A stretch of 64,000 bases of DNA from Arthrobacter sp. CJ23. GTDB taxonomy: Bacteria > Actinomycetota > Actinomycetes > Actinomycetales > Micrococcaceae. Below, one piece after another: positions 54,801 through 62,656 of this stretch. A program made the position numbers and the translations under genes. Below the pieces are notes generated by a model. The model saw only the letters and a program-made list of their open reading frames with translations, ran no database searches and was not told the origin of the DNA. Location of the stretch: positions 1,302,001-1,366,000 of the forward strand of contig NZ_CP102950.1 in NCBI RefSeq assembly GCF_024741795.1, given 5' to 3'. Numbering within the stretch: the stretch's first letter is position 1; the number at the start of each line of letters is the position of its first letter.

Positions 54801-55576
54801 CGCAGCTCCACCAGCTGCGCGGCCGGGTGGGGCGCGGCCGCGAACGCGCCTACGCCTACTTCCTGTACCCCTCGGAGAAGCCCCTGGGCGAGGTGGCGTT
54901 GGAACGGCTCAAGGCCGTCGCCGCCCACAACGAACTGGGCGCAGGCATGCAGCTGGCCATGAAGGACCTCGAAATCCGCGGCGCCGGCAACCTGCTGGGC
55001 GGCGAGCAGTCCGGCCACATCCAGGGCGTCGGCTTCGACCTCTACATCCGCCTGGTGGGCGAGGCCGTGGCCGAATACCGCGGCGAGGCCGAGGAAAAGG
55101 CGGCCGAGATGAAGATCGAGCTGCCGGTCAACGCCCATCTGCCGCACGACTACGTTCCAGGCGAGCGGCTGCGCCTGGAGGCCTACCGCAAGCTGGCCGC
55201 CGCCATCACCAACGCGGCCATCGACGAGGTCCTGGACGAGCTGGTGGACCGCTATGGCGAGCCGCCGCTGCCGGCCAAGAACCTCATCTCGGTGGCCCGC
55301 TTCCGGGTGGGGGCCCGCGAAGCCGGCTTGTCCGACGTCGCGCTCCAAGGCAACTTCATCAAGTTCTCGCCGGCACAGCTCCCGGAGTCCAAGGCCATGC
55401 GCCTGAACCGCATGTACCCGGGCTCGCAGGCGAAGCCGGCGCTCGACGCCGTGCTGATCCCCAAGCCGAAGACCGCCAGGATCGGCGGCAGGGACCTGCA
55501 GGACGCCGAAATCCTCGAATGGGCCAACGGCGTCATCTCGGCAATCTTCAGTGACGTACCCGTGAAGGCGGGCTAG
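51884..55576 (+). CDS. mfd: Transcription-repair coupling factor Mfd
   Basis: Mfd displaces RNA polymerase stalled at DNA damage and recruits UvrA. The 1230-residue protein has a UvrB-like N-terminal region (FPSWETLPHERLSPRSDTVG and FPPTEDHPIRVEFFGDEVDQ). A CarD-like RNA-polymerase-interaction domain (about 540-620, GDFVVHEQHGIGRF) follows. The RecG-like motor comes next: Walker A GDVGYGKTE near 708, then VIVDEEQRFGVEHKE near 807, MSATPIPRTLEMSL and the motif GAGNLLGGEQSGHIQGVGFD. The C-terminal D7 domain is complete. CCAGGAGCAATCC precedes ATG 51884. Confidence 0.97.
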   Translation: MSPKGQQSPAPSANAPSTEAGDASALGGLRRAMAEDRTFARVRPEAAKDFGSRSTDYQISAPTGMRAALLAEMADGLAAQEGSPVVVAVTATGREAEDLTAALAAYLPPESVAAFPSWETLPHERLSPRSDTVGRRLAVLRRLAHPENPTAAPLRVVVAPVRAVVQPIVAGLGDLVPVTLAVGQERPFSDVVRSLADAAYARVDMVTHRGEFAVRGGILDVFPPTEDHPIRVEFFGDEVDQMRWFAVADQRSLSAPGVHHPTELHAPPCREILITPSVMSRAAKLKAELPAAADMLEKIAGGIAVEGMESLAPVLVDAMVPFVDQLPAGSLAVVIEPEKVRTRAHDLAATNEEFLEAAWSTASDGGAAPLDLLSRASTDLHAASFRSLTDTRTAALEHGVSWWSITSLATDEDLVLDIDVLNLHAREPRGYQGDVAEMLEFIGSHVRDQWRIVVVTDGPGPAQRLAELFHDADIPCARVDTLDKEPQAGIIEVTTAAVGRGFVLDGLKLGLLTEADLLGRSSSSSTKDMRRMPSKRRNAVDPLQLHAGDFVVHEQHGIGRFVELIQRKVAGSSAAGDAGLREYLVLEYAASKRGAPGDRLFVPTDQLDQVTRYVGGDAPALSKMGGADWASTKSKARKAVKEIAGELIRLYSARMASRGHAFAPDTPWQRELEEAFPYVETPDQLTTINEVKADMEREIPMDRLVSGDVGYGKTEIAVRAAFKAVQDGKQVAVLVPTTLLAQQHYETFTERFSGFPLRVKPLSRFQAAKEAKETAEGVKNGSVDVVIGTHRLLSKDFEFKDLGLVIVDEEQRFGVEHKEALKKMRTNVDVLAMSATPIPRTLEMSLTGIRETSTLATPPEERHPVLTYVGPYTNKQASAAIRRELMREGQVFFVHNRVSSIERTAAQIRELVPEARVEVAHGQMSESRLEKIIVDFWEKRFDVLVCTTIIETGLDISNANTLIVDGADKYGLSQLHQLRGRVGRGRERAYAYFLYPSEKPLGEVALERLKAVAAHNELGAGMQLAMKDLEIRGAGNLLGGEQSGHIQGVGFDLYIRLVGEAVAEYRGEAEEKAAEMKIELPVNAHLPHDYVPGERLRLEAYRKLAAAITNAAIDEVLDELVDRYGEPPLPAKNLISVARFRVGAREAGLSDVALQGNFIKFSPAQLPESKAMRLNRMYPGSQAKPALDAVLIPKPKTARIGGRDLQDAEILEWANGVISAIFSDVPVKAG

Positions 55577-55580
55577 GCGG

Positions 55581-56390
55581 ATGATGGGAGGACACCACGC
55601 CGCGTCAGGTGCCGCGGCGTGGATAGCCATTGCCTCGACCGGCCCGTATGCCTTGGGCTGGTATCCGCTGGACGCCACCGGGATCCTGATCGGAGCCATG
55701 ACGACGGCGGGAACCGCGCTCGTGTGCGACTGGGACCACCGCTCCAGCACGATCGCGCATTCGCTGCCGCCGCTCTCGAAGGTGATCGCGGTGGGGATCG
55801 AGAAAGCCAGCGGCGGGCACCGGCAGGGGACGCATTCCCTGCTGGGAGCCTCGGCCTTTGTCATCCTCGCGGCCATGGCCGCGCAGTTCCAGGTGGCCAC
55901 GCCGGTGGGCCAGCTTTCGGTGGGCGCCGGGCTGCTGTGCATGTTCATGATCAACCTGGCCGCGGACGCGCTGAAGCTCTTCCCAAAGCACGGCTGGCTC
56001 GCCAACTGGGTCTTCGCGCTGGTCATGGCCGGGCTGGTCACGTGGTTCGCCCCGGCGCAGTGGGGATGGCTGCCGTTGTCCATGCTGGCCGGCGTGGTGG
56101 TCCACATTGTGGGGGACATGATCACGGTGGGCGGGGTCCCGCTTCTCTGGCCGATCGTCATCAAGCCGCCCAAATTCTGGCGCAAGCTGCCGCTGGTCAG
56201 CGGGATCTGGAAGGCCAACGGGGCCCTGTCCATCCCGCTGCTGGGCAAAGCGGGTTCGCGCCGGGAGTGGCTGGTGCTCATCCCCGTGAGCGGCTACGCC
56301 ATGGTGGGCATGGGGGTGGCCCTGTGGGCGCTGGCCCAGGAGCACTGGCCGCGCTTGCTCTCGGCCCTGGGGGCGCTGGCGGGGGTATGA
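55581..56390 (+). CDS. DUF457 (YdjM-like) membrane-bound metal-dependent hydrolase
   Basis: A 269-residue membrane protein of the LexA-regulated YdjM/DUF457 type. It shows GHHAASGAAAW near the start, the acidic VCDWDHRSSTIAHSLPP (about 48-64), GGHRQGTHSLLG (about 78-89) with the family H-x3-THS motif, and HIVGDMITVGGVPLLWP (about 174-190). About six helices are predicted. In E. coli ydjM belongs to the SOS regulon. Being 4 bp after mfd, it is probably cotranscribed with this repair gene. The enzymatic activity of the family has not been shown to my knowledge. Confidence 0.85.
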   Translation: MMGGHHAASGAAAWIAIASTGPYALGWYPLDATGILIGAMTTAGTALVCDWDHRSSTIAHSLPPLSKVIAVGIEKASGGHRQGTHSLLGASAFVILAAMAAQFQVATPVGQLSVGAGLLCMFMINLAADALKLFPKHGWLANWVFALVMAGLVTWFAPAQWGWLPLSMLAGVVVHIVGDMITVGGVPLLWPIVIKPPKFWRKLPLVSGIWKANGALSIPLLGKAGSRREWLVLIPVSGYAMVGMGVALWALAQEHWPRLLSALGALAGV

Positions 56391-56427
56391 CCGGGCCTGT
56401 GCCGCGGACGGGTATCAGTGAAAAGCA

Positions 56428-56485
56428 TTGACATGGACGGGCCCCAGGCGGATTATTACATCATCTGGATTAATTCTGGGGCCCG
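56428..56485 (+). promoter_or_regulatory. Consensus -35 promoter with a 10-bp inverted repeat
   Basis: A perfect -35 TTGACA lies at 56428-56433. 17 bp later is GATTAT (56451-56456); TATTAC (56454-56459) is another choice. A perfect 10-bp inverted repeat, CGGGCCCCAG (56438-56447) and CTGGGGCCCG (56476-56485), straddles the -10 with an AT-rich 28-bp centre. One arm lies in the spacer and the other near or after the start site, as expected for an operator or a leader hairpin. Confidence 0.5.
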
Positions 56486-56536
56486 GCTGGGGTTCCGCCG
56501 GGCAAACACATTGGATCGTCTCTAGAGGACACCGCC

Positions 56537-58165
56537 ATGCCTGAAAAATCTGAACTCCCCATCTTCCGTGCTGTCGTCAAGCAGCCGGAAACCCGCGATC
56601 TCCTGCACGCCGCTGAAGGCCTGTTCCGGATCGCGGACAACTTCAAGCTGAGTGAGAACAAGGATGCCCTCATCCTCGAATCACCCACGCACGCCGTGGA
56701 ACTGGCCCGTGCCAGCGGCGGCATCTGGGCGGCCGACAACACCCGCCTCTTCAACCCCGGCCTCAAGCCGGAGCTTCCGGACCTGGACAAGGCCGGATCG
56801 TTCGCCAAGGACTTCGCCGCCAACTCCGGGCTCCTGCCTTCCCTGGGCGGAGCCGCCTCCTGGGGCGATGTGGTGCTCGGCGGAACGCGGCTCGCGACCG
56901 TGAACGGCAAGGAGCGCGAGGACCGGGAGCTGGACCGCCAGTTCATCTTCCCCGTGCTCGTGGAAGGGCTGCCCGTGGTGGGCGGCGGCGGCGACTTCAC
57001 GCTGGCGCTGGGCGATGGTGGCGACATCATCGGCTTCCACGGCGTGTGGCGGGAACTGGCCGATTCCTTCGTGTCCCGCACCGTCCCGCGCGAAGAAGCC
57101 GAGGAGTCCTACCGGAAATCCCTGGATGCCGCGGGGCTGAAGCTCGAATCCGTCACGTCGTATCTGGCGTACTACTCCGCGCCGGCCTCGGAGGGCCAGG
57201 AGTTCCTGTATCCGGTGCATGTCCTCGGCGGCACCGCCGTGGTGGACGGCCAGCAGGTCCCGCTGCGCATGTCCACGGTTCCTGCCACCGAATTCGGACC
57301 CCAGCCCGTCATTCCCGCCCCGGAGCGCAAGCGCCCGCCCAAGGCCAGGCCGGGCGCGGGCGGCGGCGACGAAAAGCCCCGGCAGCGCCGCGGGTACACC
57401 ATCCCGTCCACGGGGGAGAGGGTCACGGCCGAGGCCCGGGCCGCCAACCCCTTCGAAGCCGGAACGTCCTGGATCGGCGTGAGCGGCGGGCTGGCCGGCA
57501 GCAAGAAGAACGCCAAGGGATTCGTTGACGGATGGCAGAACGCCGGCTGGAACGTCAACTTCAACTGGGGCGACGCCAACGCCTTCGAAAGCGACTGGCG
57601 GCGCAACGACGACACCTGGGTCGATGCGGCCGACTTCGTGTTCTACACGGGCCACGCGTCCATGAACGGCTGGGTCCTGGCCAACCCCGACGACGGCAGC
57701 CTGAACTTCAGCGAGGTGGGGGCAAGTCCGGCCAATCCCGGTGACCTCTGGGGGCAGAACGACCTCGAGTGGGTGACCGTCGCGGCCTGCGGACCCCTGC
57801 AGGACAGCATCCTGTCGCCCGGGGGTGGCAACGTGCTCTCCCGCTGGGACGGGGCCTTCGACGGGCTGCACCTGCTCATGGGCTACGGTGCCATCACCTT
57901 CGACAACGAGACCGAGGGCCGCGACCTGGTCAAGTACGCCCGGCAGGGCAAGACGCTCCGGGACGCCTGGTTCCGCACGGCCAAGGAAACGCAGCCGGCC
58001 ACCAACGGCTCCGCGGCCCCGGACGGTCCGGTGGTGTGGACCGGGGTGATGTGGGCCAGCAAGGCCGGCGCGGACCCCGCCAACGACCACGCCTGGGGCC
58101 ACGGCTCGGTGTCTGCCGATCCGGTCTCGCCGACGTCGCTCTCCTGCATGTGGACGGTCTGCTGA
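56537..58165 (+). CDS. DUF6345-like protein with a gingipain/caspase-type His-Cys pattern
   Basis: A 542-residue protein without a signal peptide or membrane helix. Residues 1-255 form an unfamiliar domain. A basic Pro-rich linker (about 258-286) follows, then a C-terminal domain (about 305-542). The latter reads SWIGVSGGLAGSKKNAKGF, AGWNVNFNWGDANAFESDW, FVFYTGHASMNGW (H373) and WVTVAACGPLQDS (C418). A YTGH histidine followed about 45 residues later by an AC cysteine after a hydrophobic strand is the catalytic arrangement of clan CD peptidases such as gingipains. Whether it cleaves proteins is unknown. The family name DUF6345 is from memory. AGAGGA precedes ATG 56537. It is a single-gene unit with its own promoter and terminator. 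Confidence 0.7.
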   Translation: MPEKSELPIFRAVVKQPETRDLLHAAEGLFRIADNFKLSENKDALILESPTHAVELARASGGIWAADNTRLFNPGLKPELPDLDKAGSFAKDFAANSGLLPSLGGAASWGDVVLGGTRLATVNGKEREDRELDRQFIFPVLVEGLPVVGGGGDFTLALGDGGDIIGFHGVWRELADSFVSRTVPREEAEESYRKSLDAAGLKLESVTSYLAYYSAPASEGQEFLYPVHVLGGTAVVDGQQVPLRMSTVPATEFGPQPVIPAPERKRPPKARPGAGGGDEKPRQRRGYTIPSTGERVTAEARAANPFEAGTSWIGVSGGLAGSKKNAKGFVDGWQNAGWNVNFNWGDANAFESDWRRNDDTWVDAADFVFYTGHASMNGWVLANPDDGSLNFSEVGASPANPGDLWGQNDLEWVTVAACGPLQDSILSPGGGNVLSRWDGAFDGLHLLMGYGAITFDNETEGRDLVKYARQGKTLRDAWFRTAKETQPATNGSAAPDGPVVWTGVMWASKAGADPANDHAWGHGSVSADPVSPTSLSCMWTVC

Positions 58166-58167
58166 CC

Positions 58168-58242
58168 AAGCAACTGCGGCTGGCTTAAGCAACTGCGGCC
58201 GGCTTAAACAGCTGTGGCCCGGGCATCAGCCCGGGCCACAGC
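58168..58242. terminator. 19-bp tandem repeats leading into a 14-bp terminator stem
   Basis: AAGCAACTGCGGCTGGCTT (58168-58186) is repeated with one change at 58187-58205. A degenerate third copy starts at 58206 and becomes the left arm of a perfect hairpin: GCTGTGGCCCGGGC (58211-58224), loop ATCA, GCCCGGGCCACAGC (58229-58242). It sits between convergent genes and has no T-run on the plus strand. Confidence 0.65.
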
Positions 58243-58253
58243 CATGAGGAGAA

Positions 58254-58481
58254 TCAGCTTTCGCCGGCGGAGTCCGAGCGGCCAAGGATGGTCTGCGGGA
58301 TCCAGAACGCCAGGGCGAACAGGCCAAGGCAGACGGCCATCGGCCACGGGTTGTCCAGCGTCAGGAAGGCCAGCGAGTAGATCGCACCGAGGAACAGGGC
58401 CATGCTGAACAGGAACAGCACAATGGTCAGGCCGAGGTTGTTCTCTTTTTCAATGGGAGCGCTGACGGCGTTCTTGGACAT
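58254..58481 (-). CDS. Small two-helix membrane protein
   Basis: A 75-residue protein with a short charged N-terminus (MSKNAVSAPIEKENN) and two membrane helices (about 16-37 and 44-66) separated by a short LDNPWPM turn. It ends RSDSAGES. I do not recognise a named family. The very good Shine-Dalgarno AGGAGG, 6 nt before ATG 58481, argues it is real and well translated. It lies downstream of deoC on the same strand with a 53-bp gap. Confidence 0.75.
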   Translation of the reverse strand: MSKNAVSAPIEKENNLGLTIVLFLFSMALFLGAIYSLAFLTLDNPWPMAVCLGLFALAFWIPQTILGRSDSAGES

Positions 58482-58534
58482 TACTTTCCTCCTCGGCCCC
58501 TCCGGGGCTCAAAACTGTGGCGTGTGCGGATGCT

Positions 58535-59215
58535 TCAGTAGTCGGACGAACCCTGTTCGCCCTTGACAATGGCAATTCCGGAACTCGCGCCGATACGTGT
58601 TGCACCAGCAGCAATCATAGCCTGAGCGTCGGCCAGTGACCGCACGCCGCCGGACGCCTTGACACCAAGTCCGGGCCCCACCGTACGGCGCATCAGGGCC
58701 ACGTCCTCGGCCGTGGCTCCGCCGCCGTTGAAGCCGGTGGAGGTCTTGACGAAATCGGCACCGGCTTCCACGGAGGCCTCGCAGGCCAGGACCTTCTGTT
58801 CGTCGTTCAGCATGGAAGTCTCGATGATGACCTTCAGGATGGCGCCGCCGGTGTGGACGGCCTCGGCGACGGCCTTGATGTCGTCCACGAGGGCGCCTTT
58901 GTCTCCGGCGCGCGCGGCGGCCATGTTGATCACCATGTCGATCTCGTCGGCGCCGTCAAGCACGGCGCCGCGGGCCTCGAAGGCCTTCACGTCGCTCGGC
59001 GTGGCGCCCAGCGGGAAGCCGATGACCGAACAGGTGAGCACGCCGGAACCCTTGAGGGCCTTGGTGACGGTCTTGACCCAGATCGGGTTGACGCACACGG
59101 ACTTGAATTTGTACTCGGCGGCCTCGCTGCAGACCTTCAGGACCTCGGCCTCGCTGGCCTCGGGTTTCAACAGGGTGTGGTCGATGTACGAGGCAATGCT
59201 GGCTTCGTTGCTCAT
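58535..59215 (-). CDS. deoC: Deoxyribose-phosphate aldolase
   Basis: DeoC splits 2-deoxyribose-5-phosphate into acetaldehyde and glyceraldehyde-3-phosphate in deoxynucleoside salvage. The 226-residue class I aldolase has [15 protein letters not shown] (about 11-25), the Schiff-base lysine in [14 protein letters not shown] (about 155-168) and the second lysine in [11 protein letters not shown] (about 185-195). GAADEIDM-type residues are present as [19 protein letters not shown] precedes ATG 59215; the frame upstream is not conserved. No other deo genes adjoin it. Confidence 0.95.
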   Translation of the reverse strand: MSNEASIASYIDHTLLKPEASEAEVLKVCSEAAEYKFKSVCVNPIWVKTVTKALKGSGVLTCSVIGFPLGATPSDVKAFEARGAVLDGADEIDMVINMAAARAGDKGALVDDIKAVAEAVHTGGAILKVIIETSMLNDEQKVLACEASVEAGADFVKTSTGFNGGGATAEDVALMRRTVGPGLGVKASGGVRSLADAQAMIAAGATRIGASSGIAIVKGEQGSSDY

Positions 59216-59348
59216 GGCGTCCTTCCATGCCGGGCGTGGCCGGCCCGGTGGCCGCAAGGTTGTCACTGCCCGTCAAAGCACCATCTTGCCACAGCGGCGC
59301 GCCGCGGTTCAGGGGAACGGTTCAGGCGAACGGTTCAGGGGGAACTGC

Positions 59349-60209
59349 TCAGGCGGCCAGGGAGGTCTGCCGTCCGGCGTACAGCCCGTCCATCAGTAGT
59401 CCCGAGGCGCACAGCATCGCGGCGGCCTCGGCGGACAGGAGAAGGCCGAGCCGGAGGCCGTCGCAGGACGCCGCGTCGCCGATGGCCCAGATGCCCGGGA
59501 CGGAGGTGGCGAGGTCGCGCCCCACGGCAATGCCGCCGTCGGGGGCTGTCTCCAGCCCGGCGCTTGCGGCGAGATCGCTGCGCGGCGCCCGTTCCTCCGC
59601 CAGCACCACCAGGTCGCCGTTCATGCGGCTGCCGTCCTCGAACACGATGCCCGTGGCGGGCAGTGCGGAACCGGCGATGGAAGGAAGGACGGCGGCCGGC
59701 CGCAGCGTGGTGCGGACCGGGCGGACACCCCGGGCACGGAGCACGGCTTCCGCCTGGCCGGCGGCAGGTCCGGTGCCGACGAGGAGGCCGAGCGGGCGGC
59801 GGCCCACGACCCGCGTGACGTCCTTGACGGCCTCGCCGAGCAGCCCGGCGTCGTCGATGGTGGAGTAGCTCAGGGCACGGCCCGCGCCCTGGACGGGAGG
59901 CAGTACGGGCGCGGAACCGGTGGCGATGACCAGGTGGTCATAAGCGAACTCAAGGCCGTCGGCCGTGGCCACCGTGCGGGCCGAGGCGTCGATGTGGCTT
60001 GCCGGCTGGCCGAAGCGGACGGATACCTGGGGGATGGCCGCCAGTTCCAGCAGTGCCTCGGAGCTGTCGTCACGGTTGCTGAGCACGGTGATGGCGGCGC
60101 CGCCTGCCGGGCCCGGCTGGCTGGTGAGCCGCCGGACCAGTGCCTGTGCCGCAGGACCGGCGCCGGCGACGACGATGCGAGGGGAGGCTGCGGAGGGGGT
60201 GGCGGACAT
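59349..60209 (-). CDS. Short FAD/NAD(P)-binding oxidoreductase (NirB N-terminal-like)
   Basis: A 286-residue pyridine-nucleotide-disulfide-oxidoreductase fold. The FAD site is IVVAGAGPAAQALVRRL (about 12-28). YDHLVIATGSAPVLPP (about 90-105), a second dinucleotide loop GLLVGTGPAAGQAEAVL (about 141-157) and the FAD closing motif VPGIWAIGDAASCDG (about 239-253) follow. The protein ends soon after, so the C-terminal interface domain of typical members is absent. It resembles the N-terminal module of nitrite reductase NirB or rubredoxin reductases, without any partner gene here. Substrate is unknown. AAAGGG precedes ATG 60209; an in-frame ATG at 60260 is an alternative. Confidence 0.75.
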   Translation of the reverse strand: MSATPSAASPRIVVAGAGPAAQALVRRLTSQPGPAGGAAITVLSNRDDSSEALLELAAIPQVSVRFGQPASHIDASARTVATADGLEFAYDHLVIATGSAPVLPPVQGAGRALSYSTIDDAGLLGEAVKDVTRVVGRRPLGLLVGTGPAAGQAEAVLRARGVRPVRTTLRPAAVLPSIAGSALPATGIVFEDGSRMNGDLVVLAEERAPRSDLAASAGLETAPDGGIAVGRDLATSVPGIWAIGDAASCDGLRLGLLLSAEAAAMLCASGLLMDGLYAGRQTSLAA

Positions 60210-60332
60210 GTTTGGCCCTTTCACTGGAGTACCCGCGGTTTGTCCGGCAGGCGTTGCCATCAGCCTAGGGAAGGGGTTTTTCGGCCGTGTTTCCCGGCGG
60301 TTGCCGTTTTGCGGCACGGGGACACACCACGT

Positions 60333-60346
60333 TTACCGGCCGGTAA
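60333..60346. promoter_or_regulatory. Perfect 14-bp palindrome between the oxidoreductase and patatin genes
   Basis: TTACCGGCCGGTAA is fully symmetrical. It lies 124 bp upstream of the oxidoreductase ATG and just after the patatin stop, so it most likely is an operator for the oxidoreductase gene. TetR-type regulators bind sites of this shape. No regulator gene is adjacent. Confidence 0.45.
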
Positions 60347-60378
60347 TAACGTGCGTCACACTGCGCTGGCGTGCCTTC

Positions 60379-61770
60379 TCAGTACCGGCGCAGCAGCTCG
60401 CGCAGGCCGTTGGCCGCGAAGGCCGCCACCGCCGAGGCACGGTCGATGACGCCGTGCGATCCCACGGGCTCAATGGAGGCGAGGAGCCCGGCCGCGTCAG
60501 CCAGGCTCATGCTGAGCTCCGCCTCCAGAAGGGGATCCCCAGCCAGCCCGTCGGGGTCCAGCCCGCCCAGCCGTAGCCAGGCCCTGCGCGTGTCGGACCA
60601 GGCATCCGGGCCGGGATCGTCGTGCAGGGTCCGGGTGACTGACAGCTCCTGCCAGCCACCGTCGAGCTTGACGCGGGCGCGGTAACTGAGTTCCTCGCCG
60701 CTGGCCTCCACCCGGCCGCCGGCGAGGAACAGGCGCGGCCCCAGGGGTGCGTGGTCCAGGTAGCCGGACAGCTGCGGCGCGGTGCCGCCGGCTTCCGAGG
60801 GGAGGACCACGGTGGCCCGGAACGTGAGCGGCTCGCCGTCGAGCTCGCCCTGCAGGGTGTCGTTGAAGCGGACGCCGGGGGCGGGATCTGCCATGGCCGT
60901 GCAGGAGGCGTCCTTGGTGAGGCCCGCAGGGTCCAGCGCGTCGAGGTACCTCCGGGCATCCCGGTAGCCCATGCCGATCAGCGTGTCGGCGTCGATCCTG
61001 TCCAGGTAGAACTCGGGGTCCAGCGGCAGGGGATGCTCAGGTTTCACCACGTGCAGCACAAACTCGCGTCCGGCGGCCCGGGCGGCCTCGAAATCCGCGA
61101 GGAGCGCCCCCATGGCACTCATTTCGATCATGTGGACGTACTGTTCCAGGGGTCCGTCGCCCCAGTACGGGGAGTTCCCGATGCACCAGACCAGCCACAC
61201 TTCCTCGGCTCCGCGGCGCAGGGCCTCCGCCACGTTGGCGTCGCGGACCCACACGGCGTCGGTCCAGATCTTCCCGTCCCGGCGCAGCGGGGTGAGGAAG
61301 ATCGGCAGCGACATCCCCGCGGCCATCAGCTCGGCGTCGATGTCCGCCGCGTCGATCGCGTGGCAGCGTTTCTCCACGAACTCCACCACGTTGAAGGAAC
61401 CCCCGACGGACGCCGCTTCCGCCGCGCGGCGCCGGATCTCGCCGGCGTCGATCCCCAGGGCGGGGAAGACCTTGGTGAGCAGGCCGTCGGCGTCGCCGAT
61501 GGCGGGCAGCGACCACGGGCCCTTGAGGTACTCGCCCAGCGGCAGGGCGGAGCCGAAGTCCTTGACGTTCACGCCGGACCAGTTGCTGCACATGGCTTCC
61601 GGCGCGATCCCGGAGAGAATCATCCCGGCTGTGAGGATGCCGCCGGAGGTCCCGTCCACGTGATCGAATTCCAGTCCTTCCTCGGCGAGCGCCCGCACCA
61701 CGCCCGCCTGCCAGGCCACCCGCATGCCGCCGCCGGCGAGCACCAGCGAGCGCTTCGCAGGGCGTTTCAT
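60379..61770 (-). CDS. Patatin-like phospholipase
   Basis: A 463-residue lipid acyl hydrolase. The patatin domain has the oxyanion loop GGGMR (13-17), the nucleophile S42 in GTSGG (40-44) and the dyad aspartate D171 in IWTDAVWVRD. Beyond about residue 290 there is an extra C-terminal domain with beta-rich sequence (FRATVVLPSE, GPRLFLAGGRVEA) that is not part of patatin and that I cannot name. No signal peptide. It is last of an operon in which every junction overlaps. Its ATG overlaps the stop of the 136-residue membrane protein gene. Natural lipid substrate is unknown. Confidence 0.88.
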   Translation of the reverse strand: MKRPAKRSLVLAGGGMRVAWQAGVVRALAEEGLEFDHVDGTSGGILTAGMILSGIAPEAMCSNWSGVNVKDFGSALPLGEYLKGPWSLPAIGDADGLLTKVFPALGIDAGEIRRRAAEAASVGGSFNVVEFVEKRCHAIDAADIDAELMAAGMSLPIFLTPLRRDGKIWTDAVWVRDANVAEALRRGAEEVWLVWCIGNSPYWGDGPLEQYVHMIEMSAMGALLADFEAARAAGREFVLHVVKPEHPLPLDPEFYLDRIDADTLIGMGYRDARRYLDALDPAGLTKDASCTAMADPAPGVRFNDTLQGELDGEPLTFRATVVLPSEAGGTAPQLSGYLDHAPLGPRLFLAGGRVEASGEELSYRARVKLDGGWQELSVTRTLHDDPGPDAWSDTRRAWLRLGGLDPDGLAGDPLLEAELSMSLADAAGLLASIEPVGSHGVIDRASAVAAFAANGLRELLRRY

Positions 61771-62177
61771 GCCGCGCCGCCGGGATGTGCTGCGTCCTCG
61801 ACGCGCGTGAGCCCGCGCCAGTACACATACAGGAGCACCGCCGTCGCGAGGTCGAAGAAGGCGACCGCCAGCGCAAGGGGCGAGAACACGGAGTTCAGCA
61901 CACCGATTCCCACCGCACCGAAGGCGCCCAGCTTCTGGAGCCCGGACCAGAACACCACATCCGGGGACGGGGACGCTCTGAGCAGGGTCTGCAGCAGCAG
62001 CCCGCCCACCACCACCATGAACATGCCCACCGTGCCGAACAGCTGGCGGGTGTCCGGCGTCGGCCCGGCTCCGAGCAGCTGCAGGATAGGCCCGCCGAAC
62101 GGCACCTGCACGGCGCCCGAGATGACTGTGATGACGGCGATCACCGCCAGGACGGTGCGCAGGGGATCGAATCTCAT
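61767..62177 (-). CDS. Small four-helix membrane protein (136 residues)
   Basis: Four hydrophobic segments (about 8-30, 44-64, 76-98, 103-122) make up most of this 136-residue protein, starting MRFDPLRTVLAVIAVITVIS. I do not recognise a family. ATG 62177 overlaps the stop of the upstream gene and its own stop overlaps the patatin ATG (ATGA on both sides). The longer open frame upstream is shadow of the neighbour. Its place in a lipid operon suggests a membrane partner role (inference). Confidence 0.75.
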   Translation of the reverse strand: MRFDPLRTVLAVIAVITVISGAVQVPFGGPILQLLGAGPTPDTRQLFGTVGMFMVVVGGLLLQTLLRASPSPDVVFWSGLQKLGAFGAVGIGVLNSVFSPLALAVAFFDLATAVLLYVYWRGLTRVEDAAHPGGAA

Positions 62178-62656
62178 GCGAAGGACTCCAGCAGCCGGCC
62201 TCGGTCCACCAGCAGCCAGACCATGGCCAGCCAGGTCAGCGTGGAGACGTAGAAGCGGATGTCGTTGAGCACCATCCAGCGCTGCAGCAGGGAGCGGAGC
62301 TCGGCGTCGTCCTTGAAGTCGCCGCCGCGGATCCGGACGTTGATGGGGATGATGATGCCCTGGCCCACCCAGGTCAGCACGATGATGCCCAGCAGGCAGA
62401 TGATGGCCGGGATGACGCGGATGGTGCCCCACTCGGACCACACCAGGATGCCGCCGGAAATGAACATGATGGGCACCACCACGGTGAAGAACTTGGTGGC
62501 GGCGCGGGTGGGGATGCCGAAGTGCATGTCCACGTTGTCGCGGGCCAGGGAGCGCCACGTGGGGTACAGGAACCACTTGAGCACCCACATGGTGCCGACG
62601 TACATGGTGGCGCCGAAGAGGAAGTACAGCGCGTTCAGGAGCAGCAGCCAGGTCAT
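62174..62656 (-). CDS. Four-helix membrane protein (160 residues)
   Basis: A 160-residue membrane protein with helices near 3-28, 55-74, 80-102 and 135-152. The residues between helices 1 and 2 are hydrophilic (TWRSLARDNVDMHFGIPTRA). It somewhat resembles DUF1772/DUF2269-type small membrane proteins, but I would not assign a family. GGAGGTG lies 5 nt before ATG 62656, which overlaps the stop of the decarboxylase-like gene. It is part of the overlapping lipid operon. Confidence 0.75.
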   Translation of the reverse strand: MTWLLLLNALYFLFGATMYVGTMWVLKWFLYPTWRSLARDNVDMHFGIPTRAATKFFTVVVPIMFISGGILVWSEWGTIRVIPAIICLLGIIVLTWVGQGIIIPINVRIRGGDFKDDAELRSLLQRWMVLNDIRFYVSTLTWLAMVWLLVDRGRLLESFA

